Assembly (NCBI RefSeq): GCF_004801415.1
Contig: NZ_SSNX01000012.1
Coordinates: 1-64,000 of the forward strand
Direction of reading: 5' to 3'
From: Deinococcus sp. KSM4-11
Lineage (GTDB): Bacteria; Deinococcota; Deinococci; Deinococcales; Deinococcaceae
Length of the DNA stretch: 64,000 nt
Shown piece by piece: positions 1-9,032 of the stretch. Made by a program: the position numbers and the translations under genes. Below the pieces are notes generated by a model. The model had not been told where the DNA came from and did no database searches. It saw only the letters and a list, made by a program, of their open reading frames with translations. Each line of letters begins with the position of its first letter. The first letter of the stretch is position 1.

Positions 1-44
<44 letters not shown>

Positions 45-48
45 CCCC

Positions 49-78
49 CACCCCATCTCGTAAGAGGTGGGGTGATTT
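49..78. terminator. Hairpin terminator between tRNA-Gly and ppk2
   Basis: CACCCCA (49-55) pairs with TGGGGTG (68-74). The inner pairs TCT/AGA extend the stem with a two-base bulge, and ATTT follows. It sits between the plus-strand tRNA end and the minus-strand ppk2 stop, so it could end transcription from either side. The T tract is short, so efficiency is uncertain. Confidence 0.6.
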
Positions 79-86
79 CATGTGCC

Positions 87-887
87 CTACTTGATCCGAA
101 TTTCAGCCGGATCGAACGTGATCTTCGGATATTTCGGGTTCATGTCCATCAGGGTATCGAGCAGGATCTGGCTGATGACCAGGTCGCGGTACCACTTGTG
201 GTCGGCCGGAATGACATACCACGGAGCGTCGCTGGTGCTTGTGGTCAAGGCGTCCTGATAGGCGCTCGTGAACTGTGACCAGTGGTCGCGATCCTTCAAA
301 TCGCCGGGGTTGAATTTCCAGTGTTTGCCCGGTTCGTCCAGCCGATCCTGCAAGCGCTGTTTCTGTTCGTCGGGGCTGATGTGCAGATAAAACTTCAGGA
401 TGCGGGTGCCATTGCCGCTGAGGAGGGCCTCGAAGTGCCTGATGTGCTGCAGGCGGGCCTTGGCTGTCTTGCCGTCAATCATGTCGTACACGCGCGTGAC
501 CAGCACATCCTCGTAGTGGCTGCGGTTGAAGACGCCGATCATGCCCTTGCCGGGCGCCTGGGCGTGGATGCGCCACAGGAAATCGTGCGCGAGTTCCTCC
601 TCGTTCGGCACCTTGAAACTGGAGATGTGCAGGCCATTGGGATTGAACGAGCCGACCACGTGTTTCACGACGCCGTCCTTACCGCCGGCATCCCGCGCCT
701 GCAGGACGATCAACAGCGACTGCTGGCGCTCGGCGTACAGGCGTTCCTGCCAGTCGAAAAGCTTGTCCTGCAATTCCTTGGTGAGCAGCTTGGCGTCCTT
801 CTCGTCCAGGCCGCCATCCTCGTCTGTCGCCCACTGGGCGAGCTTGATCTTCTTGCCTTCCTTCACGCGGTACGCGTCGGTTTTCAT
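87..887 (-). CDS. ppk2: Polyphosphate kinase 2 family protein (PPK2, class III-like)
   Basis: A 266-residue polyphosphate:nucleotide phosphotransferase that uses polyphosphate to phosphorylate nucleotides in the cytoplasm. The Walker A-type loop QARDAGGKDG is at residues 63-72. The downstream segment NRSHYEDVLVTRVY and the C-terminal DHKWYRDLVIS are typical of PPK2 enzymes of the Deinococcus/Meiothermus group. The length matches single-domain PPK2. Its ATG overlaps the stop of the upstream citrate-synthase-like gene by 4 bp (ATGA), so the two are probably co-transcribed and translationally coupled. Whether it prefers AMP, ADP or both cannot be read from sequence by eye. Confidence 0.92.
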   Translation of the reverse strand: MKTDAYRVKEGKKIKLAQWATDEDGGLDEKDAKLLTKELQDKLFDWQERLYAERQQSLLIVLQARDAGGKDGVVKHVVGSFNPNGLHISSFKVPNEEELAHDFLWRIHAQAPGKGMIGVFNRSHYEDVLVTRVYDMIDGKTAKARLQHIRHFEALLSGNGTRILKFYLHISPDEQKQRLQDRLDEPGKHWKFNPGDLKDRDHWSQFTSAYQDALTTSTSDAPWYVIPADHKWYRDLVISQILLDTLMDMNPKYPKITFDPAEIRIK

Positions 888-2215
888 TCCCTGGAGGCTA
901 CCACCCCGGCTGTGACGGCGTGGACGCGCTCAGCGAGTTCTTCCCACTCGATGGCCGTCTGCCGGCCCGCGTCGAATTCGGCATTGAGGGCCGCGTGCAG
1001 GGAGCGCAGTCCCGGGTTGTCCTTGCTGACCTTAATGCCGGTCTGCTGCCTGATCAGGAAGACCAGGCCCGCGAGCCCGCTGTCCCGGGTCAGCGACAGG
1101 TCGAGTGGGCGCCCGAGCAGGCTGGGCACGTCGAACGGCGCGTACATGGGCCAAAACTTGTTCAGGCCGTCCGCGTGGATGCCCGCCCTGGTTCTGTGCG
1201 CGTCGCGGCCATACAGCGGATACTTGGTGGGCACGCCCTGACCCAGCGCCTCGTAGAGGTCGGCCAGGGCGTTCAGGGCCGTGAAGTCCGGCGGGTCGAT
1301 CAGGCCCAGGCCGGTCAGGTGCAGCAGCACCCCTTCCAGCGGGGCATTGCCCGTGCGTTCGCCCTTGCCGAGCAGGGTGCCGTTGATCGTGGTGCAGCCT
1401 GCCAGGACGGCCGCCAGGGAATTCGCCACGACGAGATGCGTATCGTTGTGGGGGTGGAATTCCAGCCGCTCGCCTGGAATGCCCGCGTCCAGCAGGGCGC
1501 GCACCTGAGCGGGCACGCTGCGGGGCCACGCCGCGCCCTCCCACGGCAGGCCCAGGCCCATGGTGTCGCAGATGCGGAATTTGGGCGCTTGTGCCTCCGG
1601 ATACGCAGCCGCGAGGGCCTGCACGGCGGCCACGAAGGGCAGGACGAACTCGCGGGGGGCGCGGGTGGCATCTTCCAGATGCAGGCGTGGCCGCAGACCG
1701 GCGTCGAGAACCGCGTGTACGGCGTCCAGATAGGTGCGGGCTGCCTGGGCGCGGCCACCCGGCGTGAACTTGTGGAAGGTGTGGTAATCGCTGGCGCTGG
1801 CCAGCATGCCGGTTTCCTGCACGCCCAGTCCGGCCACCAGCTCGGCATCCCCCCGGGTCGCGCGGATCCAGGTGGTTGGCTCGACGGGATGCCCGCTGCG
1901 CCAGCGTTCCAGGGCACCCTCCAGGATGGCGCGGTCGGCGGGGCGGTACACGAAGAACTCGGCCTGCCGGATCGCCCCGGTGCTTCCGGTGAAGGCGCCC
2001 ATCCGCTCGTAGATGGCGAGGCCGACCTCGGTGGTGAGCGGCAGGCCGCCCTGCTGGCCGTCGCGGTGAGTGGTCTCGGTCGTCCACGCGCGGGCGGGGA
2101 GCGTGGCGGGCCGCTCGTCCCAGATGATCTGCGGGAAGGCGTCGGGTGGAAAGGCGGCCGGGAACAGGTTGGGCAGCGCACTGTCCGGGACGGGCGGAAC
2201 AGGATGGGAAGTCAT
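884..2215 (-). CDS. Re-citrate synthase-like / HMGL-fold acyltransferase
   Basis: A 443-residue member of the HMGL-like (LeuA/homocitrate synthase) TIM-barrel family. The metal-site motifs are visible: HRDGQQ at residues 50-55 and HPHND at 254-258. The segments IRQAEFF, TGMLASASDYH, LHLEDATRA and CDTMG match, from memory, Re-citrate synthases more closely than isopropylmalate synthases. It may therefore condense acetyl-CoA with oxaloacetate or another 2-oxo acid. It has no LeuA regulatory domain. The promoter appears to be TTGACG (2250-2245), 17 bases, CAGCAT (2227-2222), with only six bases before the ATG, so the mRNA may be leaderless. It is divergent from an HTH-citrate synthase fusion and overlaps ppk2 downstream. 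Homocitrate synthase remains an alternative. Confidence 0.75.
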   Translation of the reverse strand: MTSHPVPPVPDSALPNLFPAAFPPDAFPQIIWDERPATLPARAWTTETTHRDGQQGGLPLTTEVGLAIYERMGAFTGSTGAIRQAEFFVYRPADRAILEGALERWRSGHPVEPTTWIRATRGDAELVAGLGVQETGMLASASDYHTFHKFTPGGRAQAARTYLDAVHAVLDAGLRPRLHLEDATRAPREFVLPFVAAVQALAAAYPEAQAPKFRICDTMGLGLPWEGAAWPRSVPAQVRALLDAGIPGERLEFHPHNDTHLVVANSLAAVLAGCTTINGTLLGKGERTGNAPLEGVLLHLTGLGLIDPPDFTALNALADLYEALGQGVPTKYPLYGRDAHRTRAGIHADGLNKFWPMYAPFDVPSLLGRPLDLSLTRDSGLAGLVFLIRQQTGIKVSKDNPGLRSLHAALNAEFDAGRQTAIEWEELAERVHAVTAGVVASRE

Positions 2216-2221
2216 GCAGGC

Positions 2222-2277
2222 ATGCTGACCCCGTATACATGTATCGTCAATCTTGATTGGAGAATCAATGTTACGCT
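2222..2277. promoter_or_regulatory. Divergent promoter with two palindromes (citrate synthase pair)
   Basis: The 68-base gap between the two start codons holds ATACATGTAT (2235-2244), a perfect 10-bp palindrome. It lies inside the 17-base spacer of the minus-strand promoter (TTGACG 2250-2245, CAGCAT 2227-2222). A second dyad, TTGATT-GGAG-AATCAA, is at 2253-2268. The plus-strand -10 box TACGCT (2272-2277) is six bases before the GTG start, implying a leaderless transcript. Placement of a dyad in a spacer suits a MerR-type regulator, and the plus-strand gene carries such a domain. Binding is inferred. Confidence 0.65.
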
Positions 2278-2283
2278 GGAGTG

Positions 2284-3489
2284 GTGACCGACGTGACCTT
2301 CCTCACGGCCTCCGAGGCGACCGCGCGGCTGGGCGTGAAGGCGGCCACCCTGTACGCTTACGTCTCGCGTGGCCTGATCCGCAGCGAGGCCGGGCCAAGC
2401 GGCACGCGTGAGCGCCGGTACCACGCCGGGGACGTGCAGACCCTGCTGGCCCGGCAGGGTCTGCGCCGTGACCCGGAAGGAGGCGTTCAGGACGCGGTGG
2501 GCGGCGCACTGGACTGGGGCACTCCCGTGCTCGACAGCGCCCTGACCCGGATCGCGGACAGTCGCCTGACCTACCGAGGCCACGACGCCCTGGCCCTGGC
2601 CGAGACCCTGGGCGTGGAGCAGGTGGCCGCCCTGCTGTGGGCCGACGATCCCGACGCCTGGGCGGCCCTGCCCCTGCGCGCCCGCCTGAACCTCAGTGCC
2701 CACCCGCGGGCCGGAACACCTCTGGAAGCGTTCGCATACGCCCTGACGCACGCGGGTGCCCATGACCTGACGGCGCTCGATGTCCGCCCGCAGGCCGGGC
2801 CAGTGCAGGCCGCCCGCGTCCTGAATCTGCTGTACGCCACGCTGGAACGGCACGAGGGCGTCCCGCCTGCGCCGGATCTTCCGCTCCATGCCCGGCTGGC
2901 CCGCGCGTGGGGCGTGCCCGGTCAGGCCGATCTGCTGCGCCGCGCCCTGGTGCTGCTCGCCGACCACGAGCTGAACGTCAGCACCTTCACGGCGCGGGTG
3001 GCCGCGAGCGGCGGGGCCAGCCTGCACCATGTGACCCTGGCCGCCCTGGGAGCCTTGCAGGGGCCGAAACACGGTCTGGCTGCCCTCGCCGCCGCCGACC
3101 TGCTCACCCATGCAGAGAGGAGTGGCGCCCGCACCGCCCTGCGAGAGGCCACGCGCCGTCACGGCCACCCGCCGGGTTTCGGGCACCGCCTCTACCCAGC
3201 TGGCGATCCACGCGCGAAAGCGCTGCTGGACGTCTTGGAGACTCAGGAGGAGCCGGGCGAGGTCGTCCGCACAGCTGGCGCAGTCCGCCTGATGATGGTG
3301 CAGGAGACGGGCGAGCAGGCCAACGTCGATCTGGCCCTGGCCGCGCTGGTCATGGCCCTGGGGCAGCCCCCGGAGGCGGCGGTGACCCTCTTCGCGCTGG
3401 CCCGCGCTGTCGGCTGGCTGGCGCACGCGCTGGAAACGCTGGGCAGCGGCCGCCTGATCCGGCCCCGCGCGCGGTATGTGGGCCGCTGA
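2284..3489 (+). CDS. Citrate synthase with N-terminal MerR/excisionase-type HTH
   Basis: A 401-residue fusion. Residues 1-60 form a winged helix-turn-helix of the MerR/excisionase type (TASEATARLGV, TLYAYVSRGLI, RRYHAGDVQTL). The rest is a citrate synthase fold with the catalytic residues in place: H263 (GPKHG), H301 (GFGHRLY) and D349 (NVD), plus the C-terminal RAVGWLAH and RPRARYVG signatures. The GTG start is chosen because TACGCT lies six bases upstream and the HTH begins at once; an ATG at 2257 would fall inside the dyad. HTH-citrate synthase proteins are known but poorly understood. It may be an enzyme, a metabolite-sensing regulator, or both. It diverges from the Re-citrate synthase-like gene. 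Confidence 0.88.
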   Translation: MTDVTFLTASEATARLGVKAATLYAYVSRGLIRSEAGPSGTRERRYHAGDVQTLLARQGLRRDPEGGVQDAVGGALDWGTPVLDSALTRIADSRLTYRGHDALALAETLGVEQVAALLWADDPDAWAALPLRARLNLSAHPRAGTPLEAFAYALTHAGAHDLTALDVRPQAGPVQAARVLNLLYATLERHEGVPPAPDLPLHARLARAWGVPGQADLLRRALVLLADHELNVSTFTARVAASGGASLHHVTLAALGALQGPKHGLAALAAADLLTHAERSGARTALREATRRHGHPPGFGHRLYPAGDPRAKALLDVLETQEEPGEVVRTAGAVRLMMVQETGEQANVDLALAALVMALGQPPEAAVTLFALARAVGWLAHALETLGSGRLIRPRARYVGR

Positions 3490-3497
3490 AAGTCAGG

Positions 3498-4712
3498 TCA
3501 GTCGGCGGCCACCGGACGTGCCCCGGACGGCGTGCCCCGGACCAGGGCGAAGGCCTTGCCGCCCAGCAGAGCCACCAGTGCAGCCCCCGCCAGGGCGATG
3601 CCCAGCGCGGCCGGGAGGCCCACGTGCCGCGCCACGAACCCGATCACGGGCGGCCCCAGCAGGAAGCCGCCGTAGCCGATGGCGGCCACCAGCGCGATCC
3701 CCCGTCCGGCCAGGGCGTGTCCGGCCGTGCCGTACATAACGGGCACCACGTTGCTCAGGCCGATGCCCGAGAGCGCGAAGCCCAGGGTGGCGGGCACTGG
3801 GTCGCGCCACAGCAGGGCCAGCCCCATGCCCAGGGCGGTCGTGAGCGCTCCGACCCGCACGATGCGCTCGTCACCCAGGCGTGCCCGGCCCATGTCCCCG
3901 AACCAGCGGCCGAGGGTCATGGTGGCCACGAAGGCCGTGTAGCCGATCCCGGCCGCGCCACCCGCCAGCCCCAGCACATCCCGGAAGTACAGGGCGGTCC
4001 AGTCGTAGTTCGCGGCCTCGGAGAGCATGCCCAGGAAGCACATGGCGCCCAGCAGCAGCACGGCCACGCTGAACAGCGGGGCGGGCTTGGCGGGTGTGCC
4101 GTCGTGGTGGTGGGTGGGCGCGGCGGGCGGATCCGGGATCAGGAAGCGCATGGCGTACAGTCCGGCGGCGACCGTTCCGACCACCACGATCAGCGCGTGC
4201 GTGAGCATGGGCACGCGTCCGATCAGCAGGGTGCCCAGCGCCGCGCCCAGCAGGCCGCCGAGGCTGAAGTACGCGTGCAGGCGGCTGATGATCGGGCGCC
4301 CCAGGGCCTGTTCGACGGTGACGCCCTGCGCGTTCATGGCGACGTCCATCACGCCGTTCGCGGCCCCCAGCAGCGCGAGGCCGAGGATCAGAGTCCACAG
4401 GTTCACAGCCAGCAGGGGCAGCAGCAGCGAGAGCAGGAACAGGACGGTGGCCACGCGCGTGACCCGGTCGCTGCCCCAGCGCGACGTCCAGCGCCCCACC
4501 TGGCTCATGGCCAGCACGCCGCCGACACCGCTGGCCAGCAGGGCCAGACCGATCTGCGAGGCGTCCAGGTGCAGGTCGTCGCGGACGCCGGGGATGTTCA
4601 CGGCCCAGGTGGCGAAGACCATGCCGTTCACCAGGAAGATCGCCCCGACGGCGCGGCGGGCGGCCTCGGCCTGCATCCGAGAGGCGGGAGTGGTGGACAG
4701 CGCGGTCGTCAT
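3498..4712 (-). CDS. MFS transporter, YbjJ/FucP-like
   Basis: A 404-residue major facilitator with about twelve hydrophobic segments and a cytoplasmic loop rich in His and Pro near the middle (PAAPTHHHDGTPAKPAP). The N-terminal NGMVFATWAVNIP and VGRWTSRWGSDR segments resemble the YbjJ-type group. The substrate is unknown. A LacI-family gene is divergently transcribed 84 bases away, with a LacI-type operator between them, so a sugar or nucleoside substrate under local repression is likely. The start is supported by GAGGT about six bases before the ATG. It converges on the HTH-citrate synthase gene with eight bases between the stops. Confidence 0.8.
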   Translation of the reverse strand: MTTALSTTPASRMQAEAARRAVGAIFLVNGMVFATWAVNIPGVRDDLHLDASQIGLALLASGVGGVLAMSQVGRWTSRWGSDRVTRVATVLFLLSLLLPLLAVNLWTLILGLALLGAANGVMDVAMNAQGVTVEQALGRPIISRLHAYFSLGGLLGAALGTLLIGRVPMLTHALIVVVGTVAAGLYAMRFLIPDPPAAPTHHHDGTPAKPAPLFSVAVLLLGAMCFLGMLSEAANYDWTALYFRDVLGLAGGAAGIGYTAFVATMTLGRWFGDMGRARLGDERIVRVGALTTALGMGLALLWRDPVPATLGFALSGIGLSNVVPVMYGTAGHALAGRGIALVAAIGYGGFLLGPPVIGFVARHVGLPAALGIALAGAALVALLGGKAFALVRGTPSGARPVAAD

Positions 4713-4753
4713 GGGTACCTCACGGAGCGGGGAAGGAAGAGGAGATCACTGGA

Positions 4754-4767
4754 CTGAATCGTTTCAG
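4754..4767. promoter_or_regulatory. LacI-type operator
   Basis: CTGAATCGTTTCAG is a 14-base dyad with one mismatch and a central CG, close to the common LacI-family consensus TGAAACGTTTCA. It lies between the divergent MFS and lacI starts. It overlaps the expected -35 position of the lacI promoter, whose -10 box TAGCAT (4785-4790) sits six bases before the ATG. Autoregulation plus control of the MFS gene is the likely role. Confidence 0.75.
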
Positions 4768-4796
4768 ATCCGCTGTCCATACGGTAGCATTCCGGT

Positions 4797-5882
4797 ATGC
4801 CCCCCGCCAAGCCATCTGCGCCGTCGACCGCACCCCCGCCCCGGGGGGGACGGATCACGCTCCGCGAGGTGGCCCGCGCCCTGGGTGTGTCGGTCGCCAC
4901 CGTGAGCAACGCCTATAACCGGCCCGATCAGCTCTCCGAGGAACTGCGGGAGCGCATCCTGGAGACCGCCCGCACCCTCGGCTACCGTGGCCCCGATCCC
5001 CTGGCGCGCAGCCTGCGCCGGGGCCGGACCGGCGTGATCGGCGTGGTGTACGACGCGCCGCTGGAATACGCCTTCGCCGACCCGGCCGCCGCCCTGTTCC
5101 TCGGCAGCGTCACTCACGCCATTCAGGACCGGGCGCTCAACCTGCTGCTGCTCGCCAGCCCGGAGGATGTCATGCCGGTGCGGAGTGCCAGCGTGGACGC
5201 CTTCATCGTGTACTGCGCCGCCGAGAACAGCGACCTGCTGCGCGCGGTGCTCGACCGGGGCCTGCCGACCGTCCTGGTCGACCAGTACGCCCACCCGCAG
5301 GCCGTGCAGATCGGCATCGACGACGCCGGTGGCGCGCGCGAGGCCGCCCGGCACCTGCGCGACCTGGGGCACGAGCACATCGGCATCGTGTGTCTGGAAC
5401 TCGGCCCAGAACGCCACAGCGGGCCGGTCACGCCCGAGCGTGAGCGCGCCGTCTCGTACCGCACGACCGCCGAACGCCTGCACGGGTACCGCTCCGGGGC
5501 CCAGGGGGCCGTGCTGTACCCCGTCGAGACCGAACAGAACACCCCGCAGGAGGGCGAGACCCGCGCGCTGGAGCTGCTCGCCGCCCACCCGGACATCACC
5601 GGCCTGCTGTGCATGAGCGACGTGCTTGCCCAGGGCGCCCTGCGCGCCGCCAAAACGCTGGGACGAAGCGTGCCGGACGACCTGAGCATCATCGGCTACG
5701 ACGACCTGCCCAGCAGCACCACCTTCAACCTGACGACCGTGTGGCAGCCCACCACCGACAAGGGCCGTCACGTGGGCGAGGCGCTCCTGGATCTGCTGAG
5801 CGGCTCCGCTGCCGAGAACGTCACCCTCCCCACCCGGCTGGTGGTGCGGGGCACCACCGCGCCCGGCCCCAGAACCCGCTGA
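4797..5882 (+). CDS. LacI-family transcriptional regulator
   Basis: A 361-residue regulator. After a short Pro-rich tail, residues about 20-70 form the LacI HTH and hinge (TLREVARALGVSVATVSNAYN, then LGYRGPDPLARSLRRGRTGVIG). A periplasmic-binding-protein-like effector domain of about 280 residues follows, with the usual C-terminal DLSIIGYDDLP. The effector is probably a sugar or nucleoside but cannot be named. TAGCAT lies six bases before the ATG and there is no Shine-Dalgarno, which points to a leaderless mRNA. It is probably the repressor of the divergent MFS transporter and of itself through the dyad at 4754-4767. Confidence 0.9.
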   Translation: MPPAKPSAPSTAPPPRGGRITLREVARALGVSVATVSNAYNRPDQLSEELRERILETARTLGYRGPDPLARSLRRGRTGVIGVVYDAPLEYAFADPAAALFLGSVTHAIQDRALNLLLLASPEDVMPVRSASVDAFIVYCAAENSDLLRAVLDRGLPTVLVDQYAHPQAVQIGIDDAGGAREAARHLRDLGHEHIGIVCLELGPERHSGPVTPERERAVSYRTTAERLHGYRSGAQGAVLYPVETEQNTPQEGETRALELLAAHPDITGLLCMSDVLAQGALRAAKTLGRSVPDDLSIIGYDDLPSSTTFNLTTVWQPTTDKGRHVGEALLDLLSGSAAENVTLPTRLVVRGTTAPGPRTR

Positions 5883-6008
5883 CGCCCGCTGGATGCCCGA
5901 CGGCAGGGAAGAAAGGTGTCAGATCCTCCCCGGTACGCTGGGCGTGGAGGGCTGTCATCCATTCCCGACCCCGGAGCCGGCCCTGCTCAGGTCATCCGGA
6001 GGCCGCCC

Positions 6009-7199
6009 ATGACAGCACCCGAGCGACGACGGGCCAGCGCGCCCCCCATTCCCCGCCCAGGGGTGGCCAGCGACGCCGCGCTCGATGACCTGCGCCGCCG
6101 CCTGTACATCGGGATCAGCGTCTTGGGCATCGGGATCCAGGCGGCCATGTGGATCCTGAACCTGCATCGCGACGCGCCGGATCCAGTCACCACCTACACG
6201 AACCCGCTGTTCACGGTGCTGTCGTCCTGGGTGATCTGGTGGATGGCCCGCCGCCGGCCGGTCGAGATCGTGAACTGGGTGGGCCTCTCGGCCTGCGGGC
6301 TGGTGATCATCCTGCGCGCCGTGATCACGCCCCTGATGGGCGGCGCCGACCTGACCACTTCGTTGCAGGATCTGTACTGGCTGTTGGTCATCGTGTCGAT
6401 CATCGCCTTCCTGACCGTCGACTACCGCCGCGCCATGCTCGTGACGGCGGGCTTCTACGTGTCGGGCACGCTGTTGCCCTGGGGCGTGCTGCTGCTGGAC
6501 GGCGCGACACTCTCTGCTCCTGCTCGGCTGGCGCAGGGGCAACTGCTGTGCGGCATCGTCCTGATCACGCTGTGCAGCCTGGCGTGGTACCGCGAGCACT
6601 TCCAGCGCGGCCGGGAGGAACTGCAGCTCACGCAGCGGCTGGCCTCGACGGACGCCCTGACCGGCCTGCACAACCGTCATGCCCTGTACCCCCTGATCGA
6701 GGCCGTCCTGCACGCTGACCATGGCGAGGCCAGCGGAACGGAGGGCCGGTCAGGGAACCTGCGAGGCAGCCTGCTCTTGATCGACATCGATCACTTCAAG
6801 CGCATCAACGACCGCCTGGGCCACAACGTGGGCGACGACGTCCTGCGGCTGGTGGCCGTCACCCTGAAGCACCACCTGCGCGGCGACGACATCGTGGGCC
6901 GCTGGGGAGGCGAGGAATACCTGGTGGCGCTGCCCGGCGTGACCTACCAGGACGCGCTGGTCGTTGCGGAACGCCTGCGCCACGGCGTTCAGCGCTCCGG
7001 GTACCCGGCCGGTGTGGACGTGACCATCAGTGTGGGCCTGACCGAACTGCGCGGCGGCGACACCCTGAGGGGCAGCGTGGCCCGCGCCGACACGGCCCTG
7101 TATGAGGCCAAGCGCCAGGGCCGCAACCGCGTGCAGCACGTCCAGGACACGCCCCCCGTCCCGGCCCAGGGCTGGCCGACGACCGCCTCGGGCGATTGA
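6009..7199 (+). CDS. Membrane-bound diguanylate cyclase (GGDEF)
   Basis: A 396-residue protein with about five or six N-terminal membrane segments (residues about 35-205), a short linker and a GGDEF domain. The active site reads GGEEY at 300-304 and the product-binding I-site RGDD at 291-294, correctly spaced by five residues. It should therefore be an active, feedback-inhibited cyclase making c-di-GMP. The metal-site segment DIDHFKRINDRLGH is intact. The ATG at 6009 is preferred over the frame-open start at 5916 because CCGGAGG lies just upstream. The membrane part is of no recognised sensor family, so its signal is unknown. It converges on the M20 hydrolase gene. Confidence 0.92.
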   Translation: MTAPERRRASAPPIPRPGVASDAALDDLRRRLYIGISVLGIGIQAAMWILNLHRDAPDPVTTYTNPLFTVLSSWVIWWMARRRPVEIVNWVGLSACGLVIILRAVITPLMGGADLTTSLQDLYWLLVIVSIIAFLTVDYRRAMLVTAGFYVSGTLLPWGVLLLDGATLSAPARLAQGQLLCGIVLITLCSLAWYREHFQRGREELQLTQRLASTDALTGLHNRHALYPLIEAVLHADHGEASGTEGRSGNLRGSLLLIDIDHFKRINDRLGHNVGDDVLRLVAVTLKHHLRGDDIVGRWGGEEYLVALPGVTYQDALVVAERLRHGVQRSGYPAGVDVTISVGLTELRGGDTLRGSVARADTALYEAKRQGRNRVQHVQDTPPVPAQGWPTTASGD

Positions 7200-7210
7200 G
7201 GCTCAGGCGT

Positions 7211-8395
<1,185 letters not shown>

Positions 8396-8478
8396 GCCCC
8401 AGCCTAGCGCCTGACCTGCGCGCCCGTCCGCCGCGCTGGCCCCAGTCCGACCACGCGGGACGTGCCACACTCGGGCCC

Positions 8479-8712
8479 ATGACCGACGCCCGCGAACAGG
8501 CCGCCGCCGACGCCACTGACGCCGCGCAGGAACTGGAGGTCGCCGCCCGGCACCTGCGCACGGCCGCCGCCCACCTGCGCGCGGGCGAGGTGCCCCGCTA
8601 CGCCGCCCACCTGCTTGCCGGGCGCGGCCACCTGCTGAACGCGTCGTCCACGCTGGACGCCCTGGCGGTCGCACACGCCGCCCGCAGCCACCCGGAACCA
8701 CTGATCGAGTGA
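8479..8712 (+). CDS. Small Ala/His-rich helical protein, unknown
   Basis: A 77-residue protein, rich in alanine, leucine and histidine, that should form two or three amphipathic helices (AAADATDAAQELEVAARHLR and the following repeats). It has no signal peptide, cysteine or known motif. CACACT lies seven bases before the ATG, a weak leaderless-type box. It diverges from the M20 hydrolase and is followed 37 bases later by another small gene. Coding is supported by codon-position GC bias typical of its neighbours and by a clean stop. Function unknown. Confidence 0.6.
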   Translation: MTDAREQAAADATDAAQELEVAARHLRTAAAHLRAGEVPRYAAHLLAGRGHLLNASSTLDALAVAHAARSHPEPLIE

Positions 8713-8749
8713 CGGGAACCCTGCCCGACGACCCCTCGTATTCCCCGAC

Positions 8750-8968
8750 ATGAAGACGTCACGCACCGCCGCGAGGAGCGGCACCCTCGGCAAGATCCTC
8801 GTGTACGCGCCAATCGTGCTGGAAGTCCTGAATCTAGTACGCCGCTCGCAGGCCGCCAAGCGCGGCCGCTACGCCAAGGCCCGTCGGCGCGACCGCGCCC
8901 TGGACGGCCTGCTGGGCTTCGCCACGCGCGCCGTGGGCGGCAAGACGCGCAAGCGCGGCTGGTTCTGA
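8750..8968 (+). CDS. Small very basic protein, unknown
   Basis: A 72-residue, strongly basic protein with a central hydrophobic stretch (ILVYAPIVLEVLNLV) followed by a long Arg/Lys segment (RRSQAAKRGRYAKARRRDR) and the end TRKRGWF. It could be a membrane-anchored or nucleic-acid-binding protein. No family was recognised. It follows the helical small protein on the same strand. Confidence 0.55.
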   Translation: MKTSRTAARSGTLGKILVYAPIVLEVLNLVRRSQAAKRGRYAKARRRDRALDGLLGFATRAVGGKTRKRGWF

Positions 8969-9032
8969 ACCACAAGAAGCCCTTAAGCGCGCGCTGACCA
9001 CTTCCCGGTCGGCTCGCGCTTAACGTGGGCGG

